This document shows positions 1 through 8,700 of a DNA stretch of 64,000 nucleotides, piece after piece. The stretch spans positions 62,001-126,000 of the forward strand of contig DATNPX010000016.1 in NCBI GenBank assembly GCA_036702975.1, given 5' to 3'. The notes below the pieces were generated by a model. The model had not been told where the DNA came from and did not search any database. It saw only the letters and a program-made list of their open reading frames with translations. The first letter of the stretch is position 1. Each line of letters opens with the position of its first letter. Both the position numbers and the translations under genes were made by a program. The stretch is from DATNPX01 sp036702975. Lineage in GTDB: Bacteria; Cyanobacteriota; Vampirovibrionia; Obscuribacterales; Obscuribacteraceae.

Positions 1-1
1 T

Positions 2-577
2 GTCGCGATTGCTCTTTTCTTCATTACTGCAATCTTGTTTGCATCAGTTTTGTCACGCTGTATAAGGTCGACCGAATTGCGAGTGGAATCGGTAAGCTGG
101 GATGACGCTGCGAAAGAATTCATCCAACAATCTTTGCGCTCTCACTGGGGCGAAATCAGGCTTTTGCCACACCGCAGCGGCATGATGGACCTAAAACTGA
201 AGGAGTCACGGTCGCGCAAGGTGCACAGTATTCAGGCAGAAGAGGGTGACTTCATTTTTTTAGAGGTCGAACTTAGCGACTCGTCTGACTTCTCCAGCGA
301 ATGCCTACACGTGAAGGGCATAGAATCAGGTCCTTACAAGATCTTGCGTTGTTCCAGCCCGGCAATTCCTAACGCCATAGCGGCAATCTTGTTGGATATT
401 CGTAACACGACCGGCAAAACGCCACATGCCTATTTCGGCTGGGCAGAGGGACATCCTATCGCTTACACGCTCAAATATATTTTTCTTGGAGAAGGCGAAA
501 CTGCGATGGTAACCCGCGAGATCTTGCGTTCTATAGAACCGGACGAAAATCGCCGCCCGGTTATCCATGTGGGCTGA
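2..577 (+). CDS. C-terminal part of a membrane protein (5' end outside window)
   Basis: The reading frame is open from the left edge, so the gene begins upstream. The first visible residues (VAIALFFITAILFASVLS) form one hydrophobic helix, followed by about 170 soluble residues that end in RRPVIHVG. The TTG at 35 lies inside the membrane helix and is unlikely to be a true start. The soluble tail, with FGWAEGHPIAY and GEGETAMVTREIL, recalls from memory the cytoplasmic tails of large APC-family amino-acid permeases. I could not verify this, so the transporter idea is weak. Nothing else about its function can be read. Confidence 0.6.
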   Translation, partial: VAIALFFITAILFASVLSRCIRSTELRVESVSWDDAAKEFIQQSLRSHWGEIRLLPHRSGMMDLKLKESRSRKVHSIQAEEGDFIFLEVELSDSSDFSSECLHVKGIESGPYKILRCSSPAIPNAIAAILLDIRNTTGKTPHAYFGWAEGHPIAYTLKYIFLGEGETAMVTREILRSIEPDENRRPVIHVG

Positions 578-674
578 AGTCAAACAAATAACTAAGCGGA
601 CCGTGCATTAATAACCGCGAACGAGAGCAGCTCCCTTGTCATTTAAGTGTCAAGTTTTTACTCTTATTCGGTTG

Positions 675-703
675 TTGACCCAGCATCCTGGTATTAATAC
701 TTA
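675..703 (+). promoter_or_regulatory. Putative sigma70 promoter
   Basis: TTGACC (675-680) and TACTTA (698-703) are separated by 17 bases. This places transcription start near 710, upstream of the preferred GTG/ATG start at 763-766. It would drive the three-gene run 763-3791. The -10 is poor, so the call is tentative. Confidence 0.35.
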
Positions 704-762
704 GTGCGGTGGTCAGTTTGAAGCAAACGCTCTTGCACAACCGTTCGAGGAGAATATACACT

Positions 763-1107
763 GTGATGCAGATGAAGACAGAAGATGACCTGGAGACAAA
801 GGGACCGCTTTCAGATGTGGAAAGCCTCGTCGATCGCGCGAAAAATCTGCACGAACAGGCCGCTGATACCTATAGCTCTTGGCGCTCCCGAGCAGAAACA
901 CTGATTGCGGCGATCGCCAAGTTAGAGAAACGAGAGATTGAGCCAGACTCAGAAGTGACACTGTTCAATGTGCCTTTAATCGAAGTTGAGCTCCGCGATG
1001 CCGCAGAAAAGGCTCTCAGACTCTGCGCTTTTTTTGCTACAAACGTCGATGAGCGAATTGCATTGATCGACGAGGCGAATAGCGTGCGCAATACGAGTTG
1101 GGTCTAG
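763..1107 (+). CDS. Hypothetical helical protein (about 114 aa)
   Basis: This small soluble protein is rich in Glu, Ala and Lys with heptad-like spacing (residues 20-60), which suggests a coiled coil or helical bundle. I do not recognise a family. The start is GTG 763 or the adjacent ATG 766, because AGGAGA at 748-753 is correctly spaced for them; an in-frame GTG at 709 has no such site and falls at the predicted transcription start. The stop lies 8 bases before the next gene's ATG at 1116, so the two are probably co-transcribed. Confidence 0.6.
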   Translation: MMQMKTEDDLETKGPLSDVESLVDRAKNLHEQAADTYSSWRSRAETLIAAIAKLEKREIEPDSEVTLFNVPLIEVELRDAAEKALRLCAFFATNVDERIALIDEANSVRNTSWV

Positions 1108-1115
1108 AGCCTCAC

Positions 1116-2528
1116 ATGCAAACAACCGCCGGTCCAATTCAAAACGCCTTTACGCGCAGTACTAAGAACATTACACCGTTCCGTTTGCGGTTGTTGTTAA
1201 TGCTGATATTTACGGTATCGACCGCCTTCTGCATCCTGTCGATACACACGATCCAGCAACACGACAAAGCCTTGCAAACCATCGGCATCGAAGCTGGACC
1301 GTCAGTGATTGCCGCGCAAAATATCAAGATCGGCATACTCACTATGGATTCAGATCTCGCCGACGAGCTGCTCTATAAGTCAGGTGAAAGCGAGGCACAG
1401 GAGCGTCTCGAGGATTTCAACAAGAGCCGTATTGAGACTAGCAAATATCTCGTCGCTGCCGCTCGCAACATCACTTACGGGAACGCTGAACTCTTTCCGG
1501 TCGAGAATCTGCAGTCCGGTATCGGACAGTACTTGATGCAAGCCCAGATCGCGCGTGATGTGCATCAAAATGGACAGATCGACGATACGATCAAAGCTTA
1601 TCGTGACGCCCTCAATACCCTGCAAACCGTGGTGTTGCCAAACGCCGATGCCTTGAATAAATCAAACCAGGACATGCTAATTGAGATTTACAATCAGGAG
1701 AAATCAGCATCTGCGCTTGCTCGTGGTGTCGTCTTGCTGGCAGGCCTTGTTTTGCTCTGCCTTCTAGCCTATACGCAATATTATTTAAAGTTGCGCTTCA
1801 AGCGCATTCTCAATCCACCCTTGCTCATCGCTTCCGTCGTGTTGCTCTTGTTTCTGCAACATTTATATCAATCACTGGCTGACTGCAGTAACAGTACAAA
1901 AGTTGCAAAAGAAGATTCTTACGACTCTATAGTCGCCTTACTCGGCGCAAGAGCAGCCTCTTATGACGCCAATGCTTCGGAGAGCAGATGGTTGTTAGAC
2001 CCGGATCGCAGCGCTAATTACAGCAAAGAGTTCCAAGATGATATGCACAAAGTGGCCAAATTCTCCCCATCGAACGACCTGGACAAAACAATAGCACTAG
2101 CACAGAAGCAGCTTGCCAACGCGGATAAATTTGCCCTGCCCCAGTTCAGCGGCTACATGGCAGAAGAGTTTAACAACATTCGTTTTGGCGGAGAGGGGCA
2201 GGCGGCTATCGATGCTCTGCACGAATTGAAAGACTACATGGCTACTGATGCGAGGATGCGCGCACTCGCCGATAGTGGCCAACGCGACGGTGCCCTGAAG
2301 CTTGGTTTAAGTCGCGACACCAGGGGCAGCGACTATTGGTTTCAACGCTTCGACGACGCAGTTGGAAGGGCATTGGCTATTAATCAAGAGCAGCTGGATG
2401 CAGCAGTGAAGGAAGGCAAAAAGAGCCTCGACAATCAAATTCTGTTTGCGCTGTTGATTGCAGTATTTGTAATCTGCTGCGCATACTATGGATTACTGCC
2501 GCGAATCCAGGAATACTCGCGAAATTAA
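1116..2528 (+). CDS. Multi-pass membrane protein with two extracytoplasmic helical domains
   Basis: The protein is about 470 residues. Hydrophobic segments lie near residues 20-42, 203-222, 234-254 and 445-464. Between the first and second, and again between the third and fourth, are helix-rich domains of about 160 and 190 residues. This looks like two four-helix-bundle sensor modules in tandem, as in chemoreceptor or histidine-kinase input domains, but no HAMP or output domain follows. An in-frame TTG at 1098 is less likely than ATG 1116. No enzyme motif is visible. It may sense or scaffold at the envelope together with the secreted protein at 2625. Confidence 0.65.
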   Translation: MQTTAGPIQNAFTRSTKNITPFRLRLLLMLIFTVSTAFCILSIHTIQQHDKALQTIGIEAGPSVIAAQNIKIGILTMDSDLADELLYKSGESEAQERLEDFNKSRIETSKYLVAAARNITYGNAELFPVENLQSGIGQYLMQAQIARDVHQNGQIDDTIKAYRDALNTLQTVVLPNADALNKSNQDMLIEIYNQEKSASALARGVVLLAGLVLLCLLAYTQYYLKLRFKRILNPPLLIASVVLLLFLQHLYQSLADCSNSTKVAKEDSYDSIVALLGARAASYDANASESRWLLDPDRSANYSKEFQDDMHKVAKFSPSNDLDKTIALAQKQLANADKFALPQFSGYMAEEFNNIRFGGEGQAAIDALHELKDYMATDARMRALADSGQRDGALKLGLSRDTRGSDYWFQRFDDAVGRALAINQEQLDAAVKEGKKSLDNQILFALLIAVFVICCAYYGLLPRIQEYSRN

Positions 2529-2624
2529 AATTGAATTATCGCGGCAAGTGTTATCAAAGGATCAAATTTCGAACGCCTTCCATAAACAAGCTGTAGCATT
2601 GTCTCCGGCCTAGGAGTCATTTCA

Positions 2625-3791
2625 ATGCGCATCCGTCAATCAAGTCGGCTCAAGTCAGTGGGCCTCGCCCTGGCAATCATGGGAACCACCTCTCTCTCGG
2701 CGTGGCCAGCCAATAGCTTATCTGCCTCAACTGAATCAGCACCCGACTCGAAAACGCCTGAAACAAAGGTGAGCGAGACAAACGCAAAGCCCATTCAGCG
2801 AGCTGCAGAGCCGCCCTCACAACAGTCAACTACTTCCACAGCGCTTGCCGATGCTCAGATAGCCTCGTCCAGTGCGCAAACATTCGAACCAGGAGCGAAT
2901 CAGGAGAAATTTCCAAAAGAGATTCTCAGAAGCGGCGTTCGTCTTCAAGCGACCACCATCTCGGATAATAGTCGCCAGCTCGCAGAACAGCTTAAGTTGC
3001 TGCCCCTACTACAACGGATTCAGAGTTTGCGTGGACGATTCGATCCTATCAATTTCGAACCGACGCAAGCGAACATCAGCATGAGCCAGCAACTTACGGC
3101 TTCCACAATTGCCGCCATGCAAATAATCGATGAGGCTAATCTTGCTATCGACTATGTTCTCGGTGAGATGACCGCAGAGCAAAACATTTACAACGAAATA
3201 CTTTCGACACTAACGTCCGACAGAGACAAAACCGTGTTCAAAACGAACGCCGTCAGTTTCATCACAAATGGAATTTTGTGGGCTCTGGCGGAGGCACTAG
3301 ACATCCCGACAAACCGCCATCCAAACTTTTCTACGTCATCTGGTACATTCGGAATTCTCGCCGGAGTCGTTCCGTCGATCGCATCCATTGTTGCCCTGTA
3401 CCAACTGAATGGAAAGAAAGAAATGTCGGAAAAGGATCCAAACATGTTGTCACAGATCTTGGGCTATCCGGCCAGCCCAGAAATAGAGTACCCAAAGCCA
3501 GTCTGGGACTTTCTTACAGCCGTTCCAGCCAGCAATGAAAGCGCCAAAACTCGAAAAGATCAGTTGATCGACCGCTGGGTATCGGACAAAAACATCTCAA
3601 ACTTTACTGACCGCAATTCGCAAGAACAGCTAGATGTCATAACCGCAAGCGCTCAACATAAAAAGGGACTATCCATCGCAACCCTGAACGCGCGGCAAGC
3701 GATGCTGCAGCAACTTGCTGCCGAGATCTTGAAAATGAAGCGATTGCTTTATGAGCTCTCGATGGCTGTGCGTGGAGCAAAGAGCGTCTGA
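2625..3791 (+). CDS. Secreted hypothetical protein
   Basis: The 388-residue protein starts at ATG 2625, nine bases after TAGGAG (2611-2616). The N terminus is a clear signal peptide: basic MRIRQSSRLK, a hydrophobic core, then a likely cleavage near residues 26-34. A Ser/Thr/Ala/Pro-rich linker (about 35-95) precedes a helical domain. Around residues 215-265 there is a moderately hydrophobic stretch (VSFITNGILWALAEAL and FGILAGVVPSIASIVALYQL) that could insert in a membrane. Family not recognised. It follows the membrane protein at 1116 by 96 bases on the same strand, so the two may work together in the envelope. Confidence 0.6.
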   Translation: MRIRQSSRLKSVGLALAIMGTTSLSAWPANSLSASTESAPDSKTPETKVSETNAKPIQRAAEPPSQQSTTSTALADAQIASSSAQTFEPGANQEKFPKEILRSGVRLQATTISDNSRQLAEQLKLLPLLQRIQSLRGRFDPINFEPTQANISMSQQLTASTIAAMQIIDEANLAIDYVLGEMTAEQNIYNEILSTLTSDRDKTVFKTNAVSFITNGILWALAEALDIPTNRHPNFSTSSGTFGILAGVVPSIASIVALYQLNGKKEMSEKDPNMLSQILGYPASPEIEYPKPVWDFLTAVPASNESAKTRKDQLIDRWVSDKNISNFTDRNSQEQLDVITASAQHKKGLSIATLNARQAMLQQLAAEILKMKRLLYELSMAVRGAKSV

Positions 3792-3816
3792 AAGTCCTTG
3801 GATATGGTTCGCAGGC

Positions 3817-3914
3817 TGAGCTTGCGCAGCTGGGGCCACTTATGACTCGGCGTCAAGTCTGAGCTTGCGCAGCTAAGACCACCATGACTCAGCTTCAAGT
3901 CTGAACTTCGCGAG
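3817..3914. repeat. 42-bp tandem repeat, 2.3 copies
   Basis: Units begin at 3817, 3859 and 3901, each with CTGAGCTTGCGCAGCT or a close variant. The first two units match over most of 42 bases, diverging mainly at GGGGCCACTT versus AAGACCACC. The third is cut after about 14 bases and has drifted. The array lies directly downstream of the stop at 3791. Each unit contains the short inverted repeat GAGCTTGCGCAGCTC-like core, which might fold as RNA. Confidence 0.6.
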
Positions 3915-4095
3915 CCTTGTTCGCGTTTGTTGGCTTGGATGGAGAATTGGAACTTTCTTGTCTATTTTTCTTGTCTTCGTGTCTCGTCTTGTGCCCCGCT
4001 GACCTCGTGCCGGTAAGGACCATCGCAGGGCATGCGAATGTAGGCGCTTCAAGCGTTAGACAAATCAGCACAATCAAAACTCTGACGCACAGCAT
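3895..4095 (-). CDS. Possible small secreted protein (doubtful)
   Basis: A 66-residue frame begins with MLCVRVLIVLICLTLEAPTFA, which has the shape of a signal peptide, followed by a charged Ser/Asn/Lys-rich tail. A weak AGAAAG lies upstream. It sits alone between convergent or outward-facing genes and its end runs into the tandem repeat, so it could be a chance frame. The 380-base gap it occupies holds no other credible gene. Confidence 0.22.
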   Translation of the reverse strand: MLCVRVLIVLICLTLEAPTFACPAMVLTGTRSAGHKTRHEDKKNRQESSNSPSKPTNANKAREVQT

Positions 4096-4173
4096 AAGAT
4101 ATTCTTTCTGCCACCATATTTGATGGTATCTCAGAGCCCATCAAGGTAGTGTCAATAATGCGTCAAGGAGTCG

Positions 4174-6033
4174 TCAAAACCGGCGAATGATATCGGCTCC
4201 GATAGTGAACTGATAGCGCTTGGTGCCATCGTCATACGGCGTTACCGCGACGCCGTTTTGGCGATTCAGCGCTCGCTCGTATCTAATTTCCGGACGAATA
4301 CACAACTGCGGAGTGAAACGGTGGCACCAGCCGAGAGTCCAACTTGCGTAGGTTGTAGGAAAACCTGTTCGTTGACCACGAGGATCGCCAAGAAAATCGA
4401 TCGGTCGCAGAGTGATGTAGTCCTTATCTGTGATTTTGAAGTTAGTGTAGTTGACGACGCCCCAGGCTTGCGAAAGTCCATGCAAGAAGACACCTGGTCC
4501 GACGGCAGTAAACACGGGACGCGGTGTGCCATCGTTCACCGTGCCTCCGGCCAAAGCGTTGATCTGGTAAATGTAGTAGCCTTCTGTGGCCATGTGCACT
4601 CGATTGTTGAATTTGTGAGACCAGGTCAAATTGAACTGTTGCAAGTTGTCGTGACCGTGAGCGCCATTTTGTTTGTCTGCACGTCGATAGTGCCCATCAT
4701 TGATGGAGTTGCAGCCACCGTAGAACGAGTCTTTGTTGTTCTTCGATACCCATCGCAAATGCATCAAGCCAGTCGGAATAGCAGCACGGCTCCACGGCGC
4801 GATATCAGGACCTGAAGTGAACCCGGTTTGCAGCATCCATTGTTCATTCAGCTTTATGCTAGCCAACAAACCGGTCTGAGTATAGTTGTCGTAGGTAAAC
4901 ATCAAAGAGTGAGTCCACAGGTAGTTGTCCGGTGCCAACTGTGCCTCAATATCGGGCGGCGAGATGAACCTGCCAACCTTCAAAACCATGCCTTTAGCCA
5001 CTTTAGGCACATAGTACATGCCATAGCATTCAACAGGGTCCATACCATAAACGTAGTTGTGACTGAGCAACTCACGGCTGGCTGGGAACCAACCTGCCGC
5101 TGTAGTCCAGCGATAATCGATACCGTACAATACAGAGAGTCTAAAGCCCCAGTCAGTGTGCTCCGTTTGAACCGTATCCGGTGTTCGTTCGAATCGCAAC
5201 ACCAACTGATCCATCTCAAGGCGGTTTGGGATAACCGCATACGATAACGGTATGTTTGAACGATGTGACGTGCTATAGTCCCAGCCCGGATTGGCCCAAC
5301 CATAAATCTTGATCCGAGCTTCTTTCAGCATCGGACAAGCTTTGTATATCTCTTTTTCCAGCGGATAAACAGGATCTGTATCCGGAACGCCAATTGGCAG
5401 TGTGCCTGCGGTACCGATGAATTCAGACCCAGGAAATACCGAATCATAGGGAGCAGGCATAGCGCGCCTCAAAGTTCCCTCAGGAGCAAACGGCGTATCC
5501 GAATTAGCTATCGCCTGCCTTCTCTGCTTCTTTGTGAGAATAGGATTCAATGCAGAATTGGCAGACGGCGCGCTCGTACCGGAAGGAGAAGCAGACGGCG
5601 CAGAAGGCGTTGCAGCGCCCGAAGGATCACTGCCACCGGAAATTGGCTGCTCTCCAGCTTGTGCAGACGGTGAGAAGTGTATGGACGCTCTCGACGGATC
5701 GATTTGCGCCTGACCAGACCGAACCTGACTCGGCTCCTGTGCAGCCGCCAGTGCCTGGTTTAAGAAGGGTGTCTGTGAAAAGGGCGATGGAATTCTCGTC
5801 GGTGCAGGAATGCGAGTCGTAGCCTTTATCTTTGGCAAATCACTGGTGTTGACAGGCGCTGCGACAGCTTTCGATGCCGAGTTTTGAACCGCAACCGGAG
5901 CGGTAGCGACGGACTCAATCGGCATCTCGGCGAACGATTTCGTTGCCACCATGCCATTCACAGATACCGCAAATGCCACTGTATATAGTGGCATATTCAA
6001 AAATCCACAAAAACCCGCGTCACGAAACCACAC
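4174..6033 (-). CDS. Outer-membrane beta-barrel protein, BBP2-like porin
   Basis: The 619-residue protein has an N-terminal hydrophobic export signal (about residues 12-35), a Pro/Ser/Ala-rich low-complexity stretch (about 80-170), and a long C-terminal domain rich in alternating aromatic and polar strands that ends in Phe, the typical outer-membrane barrel signature. Motifs such as IKIYGWANPGWDYSTS, GRFISPPDIEAQLAP and the final YQFTIGADIIRRF match the putative beta-barrel porin-2 (OmpL-like) style. It probably forms a channel, but the substrate is unknown. The start is uncertain: GTG 6033 has GCAGG upstream, whereas the internal ATG 13 codons later gives a more normal signal peptide. Confidence 0.75.
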   Translation of the reverse strand: MWFRDAGFCGFLNMPLYTVAFAVSVNGMVATKSFAEMPIESVATAPVAVQNSASKAVAAPVNTSDLPKIKATTRIPAPTRIPSPFSQTPFLNQALAAAQEPSQVRSGQAQIDPSRASIHFSPSAQAGEQPISGGSDPSGAATPSAPSASPSGTSAPSANSALNPILTKKQRRQAIANSDTPFAPEGTLRRAMPAPYDSVFPGSEFIGTAGTLPIGVPDTDPVYPLEKEIYKACPMLKEARIKIYGWANPGWDYSTSHRSNIPLSYAVIPNRLEMDQLVLRFERTPDTVQTEHTDWGFRLSVLYGIDYRWTTAAGWFPASRELLSHNYVYGMDPVECYGMYYVPKVAKGMVLKVGRFISPPDIEAQLAPDNYLWTHSLMFTYDNYTQTGLLASIKLNEQWMLQTGFTSGPDIAPWSRAAIPTGLMHLRWVSKNNKDSFYGGCNSINDGHYRRADKQNGAHGHDNLQQFNLTWSHKFNNRVHMATEGYYIYQINALAGGTVNDGTPRPVFTAVGPGVFLHGLSQAWGVVNYTNFKITDKDYITLRPIDFLGDPRGQRTGFPTTYASWTLGWCHRFTPQLCIRPEIRYERALNRQNGVAVTPYDDGTKRYQFTIGADIIRRF

Positions 6034-6080
6034 AGAAAAAAACCTGCAGCAAGGCTATCAGAGCTATATATAAGAACAGG

Positions 6081-6118
6081 AAAAACTCTAACAGCACAGC
6101 TATTAGGATTCTGTGCTG
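6081..6118 (-). terminator. Rho-independent terminator after the aldolase gene
   Basis: CAGCACAG (6092-6099) and CTGTGCTG (6111-6118) form an 8-bp stem with an 11-base loop. Read on the minus strand it is followed by TTAGAG and then a TTTTT run (6081-6085). It lies between the aldolase stop (6220) and the porin start (6033) and would separate the two transcripts. Confidence 0.5.
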
Positions 6119-6219
6119 ATCAAGCTTAAATTTATCAACAAAGTATCAAGAAGACCGCTTGTCTTCTGTCGGCAAGTTAACCACAGGTCGACAAATGACG
6201 ATCATGTAACTTTGATAAT

Positions 6220-6990
6220 TCAGACCTTGGCGGCAACTGCCGAATCTGCCACTATCTGCACAGCTTTCTTGGCAGCCGTCCAAAGGAAGTGACTATCCAC
6301 TCCAGTTGCCACCAATTGATATCCGCGCTCCACACACTCGCGCCCTTGCTCCGGCAACATCGTAAAAATACCGACCGGCACTGCCTGTTTTTTGCACGCT
6401 GAAAGGACGGTGCTCATTGCCGCTTGAACCTCAGGATCTTGGATTTGGCCGAGCTTACCGAAACTGCCGGAAAGATCGTAGGGGCCAATGATGATGGCAT
6501 CGATTCCAGGAACACCCAGAATCGCATCAATGTTGTCCACAGCTTCTTTATGTTCAACTTGCAAAAACACTAGCGTATCCTGATTTGCAGTATCCCCGTA
6601 ACCAGCAAAATTCATTCCGAAAGAGTTTGCTCTGGAAAGACCGACACTTCTAATTCCGACCGGAGGATACTTAGCGGCAGCTACAGCACGGCTAGCTTCG
6701 CTTGCAGTCTTCACTTGAGGAACGATGATTCCATCGGCGCCAAGATCCAATACTCGCTTTATCCACACTTCATCATTGAATGGAACACGCACAAATCCGG
6801 CGCAGGATTCGGCTTTCGATTGCAAGAGTCCTTGCACCTCATTCAGGCTCAAAGGAGCATGTTCCATGTCAATCCACAGCCAATCGAAACCACAACGCGA
6901 AATCATCTCAGAGACCATTGGCAATCCCATGCTGACAATCGTTCCCACCAGCGGATTCCCTGCCTTCATTCGCTCTTTGAAAAGTTTCAT
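6220..6990 (-). CDS. HpcH/HpaI family aldolase
   Basis: The 256-residue TIM-barrel protein belongs to the class II 2-oxo-3-deoxy sugar-acid aldolases (2-dehydro-3-deoxyglucarate aldolase or 4-hydroxy-2-oxoheptanedioate aldolase type). These split hydroxy-oxoacids to pyruvate and an aldehyde using a divalent metal. Visible hallmarks are FDWLWIDMEHAPLS (metal/acid region), VRVPFND, GADGIIVPQVKTASEA, KYPPVGIRSVGLSRA and IDAIIIGPYDLSGSFG. Length is normal for the family. ATG 6990 follows AGGAG by eight bases. It is transcribed alone. The exact substrate cannot be read from sequence. Confidence 0.88.
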   Translation of the reverse strand: MKLFKERMKAGNPLVGTIVSMGLPMVSEMISRCGFDWLWIDMEHAPLSLNEVQGLLQSKAESCAGFVRVPFNDEVWIKRVLDLGADGIIVPQVKTASEASRAVAAAKYPPVGIRSVGLSRANSFGMNFAGYGDTANQDTLVFLQVEHKEAVDNIDAILGVPGIDAIIIGPYDLSGSFGKLGQIQDPEVQAAMSTVLSACKKQAVPVGIFTMLPEQGRECVERGYQLVATGVDSHFLWTAAKKAVQIVADSAVAAKV

Positions 6991-7091
6991 CCGAATTCAT
7001 CTCCTAAATATTCAAATCCACCGATTTGAGGGTGCGAATCGCGCCGCATGCTATATGATCGGAATCAGTTTAGCGCAAGTAGGCACATCCG

Positions 7092-8270
7092 ATGGTTGAT
7101 GAACAGCAACCTAAGAAAGATGACCAAGAGCAAAAGGAAATTCTTCTCAGACGTCGCGCCGAAGCAGACGCGGCAATGAAGGCATTTCGATTCACGCGTG
7201 AAAAAGACCAGCAGTTTTCCATAGATATGGGCGATGGAACAGACGTACAGGATCGACGCCCACTCAGACCTCACCGTGAAACGAGTTCAAGTACAAAAGC
7301 TGCTGCACCAAAGGAAAAGCTGACACCACCGCCGCCAAACACTCCGTCTCAGACGGCACCATCCACAACGAGAACGATGCCGCTTTCTCCTTCGGTACAA
7401 GCAAAGGTCGAGCAGCTTGCGCAAATATTCGGTGTGGTCATTAAGCCGAGTGGTCCGCAGTTGGAATATATTCGACTGACCGGTGGTCGAGAGCTTTCGC
7501 TGTTCTTCGCGCCATCCTCAGCTCAAGGTCTTGCATCGGCCGAAAGTAATCTGAAGAAGATCGCACTCGATCTTATGAACATGCTTAGTGCCAAATTCGG
7601 TATCAGCTTTAGCCAAAGTGATGAAGTAATCTTACATCTACCAGCGCAGCCTGGAAGACGTGAAACAACCGTGTTTGCACGACAAGCATCGCTTTACGAA
7701 CTCGACGCCATCGCTGATTCGTTGTACCCTTCAGATCCTGCTTATCGAACACTTTCCGGCACTCCCGTCAGGTTTTGTTTTGTCGATCAGTCTACGGGTC
7801 AGAGCAGCCATGTATCACTAGACATAAAGCAAAACGGAGATTTGGATGTCTACATCTGTGCAGCTGCAACTAATGCAAACCAGCGTCAGTCCCAGCACCG
7901 GGGGCACTCTCAGAATCAACATCAGCAAGGCGCCGATGGACAACATAATGCGCTAGCGAGACATTTAGTTGAGGCCTTTGCAGATTACAGCGTTTACAAA
8001 GCTGGCAGCATGCAGTCACAACTGATACCAAACCTCGCTAATCATTTGGCCCGGTATCGTGGCGGACCATCAGATAGAAGGAGCCTCCTCCGCGAAGACC
8101 GCAGCATCTACCAGAGAACAAAAGAGTTCGATCAATGGGAGATAAACAAGTACTACGGTCTCCGCGCAGACGGAACAGAGGTTAAACTACGATTGCCAAA
8201 CGGAAAACTCGTTAACGGCAAACCTGAAATGAGAGAAGAGATTCACAGATTCGAGGAAACCACAAACTAA
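7092..8270 (+). CDS. Hypothetical protein overlapping the haemoglobin gene
   Basis: The 392-residue soluble protein has a charged N terminus (about 1-40), a Pro/Thr/Ser linker (about 60-100), a mixed alpha/beta central region (about 100-240), a His/Gln-rich stretch (HRGHSQNQHQQ near 265-280) and a basic C-terminal part ending in EEIHRFEETTN. I do not recognise the family. Its TAA stop at 8268-8270 shares a base with the ATG of the truncated haemoglobin, so translation is probably coupled. That makes a role in gas or redox handling possible, but this rests on context only. Confidence 0.7.
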   Translation: MVDEQQPKKDDQEQKEILLRRRAEADAAMKAFRFTREKDQQFSIDMGDGTDVQDRRPLRPHRETSSSTKAAAPKEKLTPPPPNTPSQTAPSTTRTMPLSPSVQAKVEQLAQIFGVVIKPSGPQLEYIRLTGGRELSLFFAPSSAQGLASAESNLKKIALDLMNMLSAKFGISFSQSDEVILHLPAQPGRRETTVFARQASLYELDAIADSLYPSDPAYRTLSGTPVRFCFVDQSTGQSSHVSLDIKQNGDLDVYICAAATNANQRQSQHRGHSQNQHQQGADGQHNALARHLVEAFADYSVYKAGSMQSQLIPNLANHLARYRGGPSDRRSLLREDRSIYQRTKEFDQWEINKYYGLRADGTEVKLRLPNGKLVNGKPEMREEIHRFEETTN

Positions 8271-8659
8271 TGGAATCAGCAGACCCCCTGGGCCGGATAT
8301 TCAAACAAGTAGGATCGGAAGCACCATTCTTTGCGCTTGTCGATCATTTTTATGCCGGCGTCGAGAAGGACTTACTTCTCAGACCAATGTATCCCGAAGA
8401 CTTAGAACTGCCAAAAAAACATCTGGCACTCTTCCTCATTCAGCGTCTGGGAGGTAGGACAACTTACAGTCAAGAGCGTGGGCATCCGCGAATGCGTGCC
8501 AGGCATCTGCCTTTCAAGATCGGTCAAGCCGAACGCGACGCCTGGATGAGAAACATGAAATCAGCACTAAATGCAGTACCAGAACTTGCTCAATACAAAG
8601 AAGAGCTGTTGGCTTTCTTTGACGATTTCTCCACATTCATGATCAACCAACCAGCCTGA
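8270..8659 (+). CDS. glbO: Group II truncated haemoglobin
   Basis: The 129-residue haem protein binds O2 or NO in a 2-on-2 globin fold. Group II features are clear: FFALVDHFYAGV with Tyr28 at the B10 position, RPMYPEDLELPKKHLALFLI, GGRTTYSQERGHPRMRARH with His79 as the proximal F8 haem ligand, and Trp92 at G8. Length is typical. The ATG overlaps the stop of the preceding gene by one base. The cell presumably meets O2 or nitrogen oxides, consistent with the O2-using enzymes further on. Confidence 0.93.
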   Translation: MESADPLGRIFKQVGSEAPFFALVDHFYAGVEKDLLLRPMYPEDLELPKKHLALFLIQRLGGRTTYSQERGHPRMRARHLPFKIGQAERDAWMRNMKSALNAVPELAQYKEELLAFFDDFSTFMINQPA

Positions 8660-8700
8660 GCTGGTGGCAATAGTGCGATTTACATTGAGAAGACTGAGTG

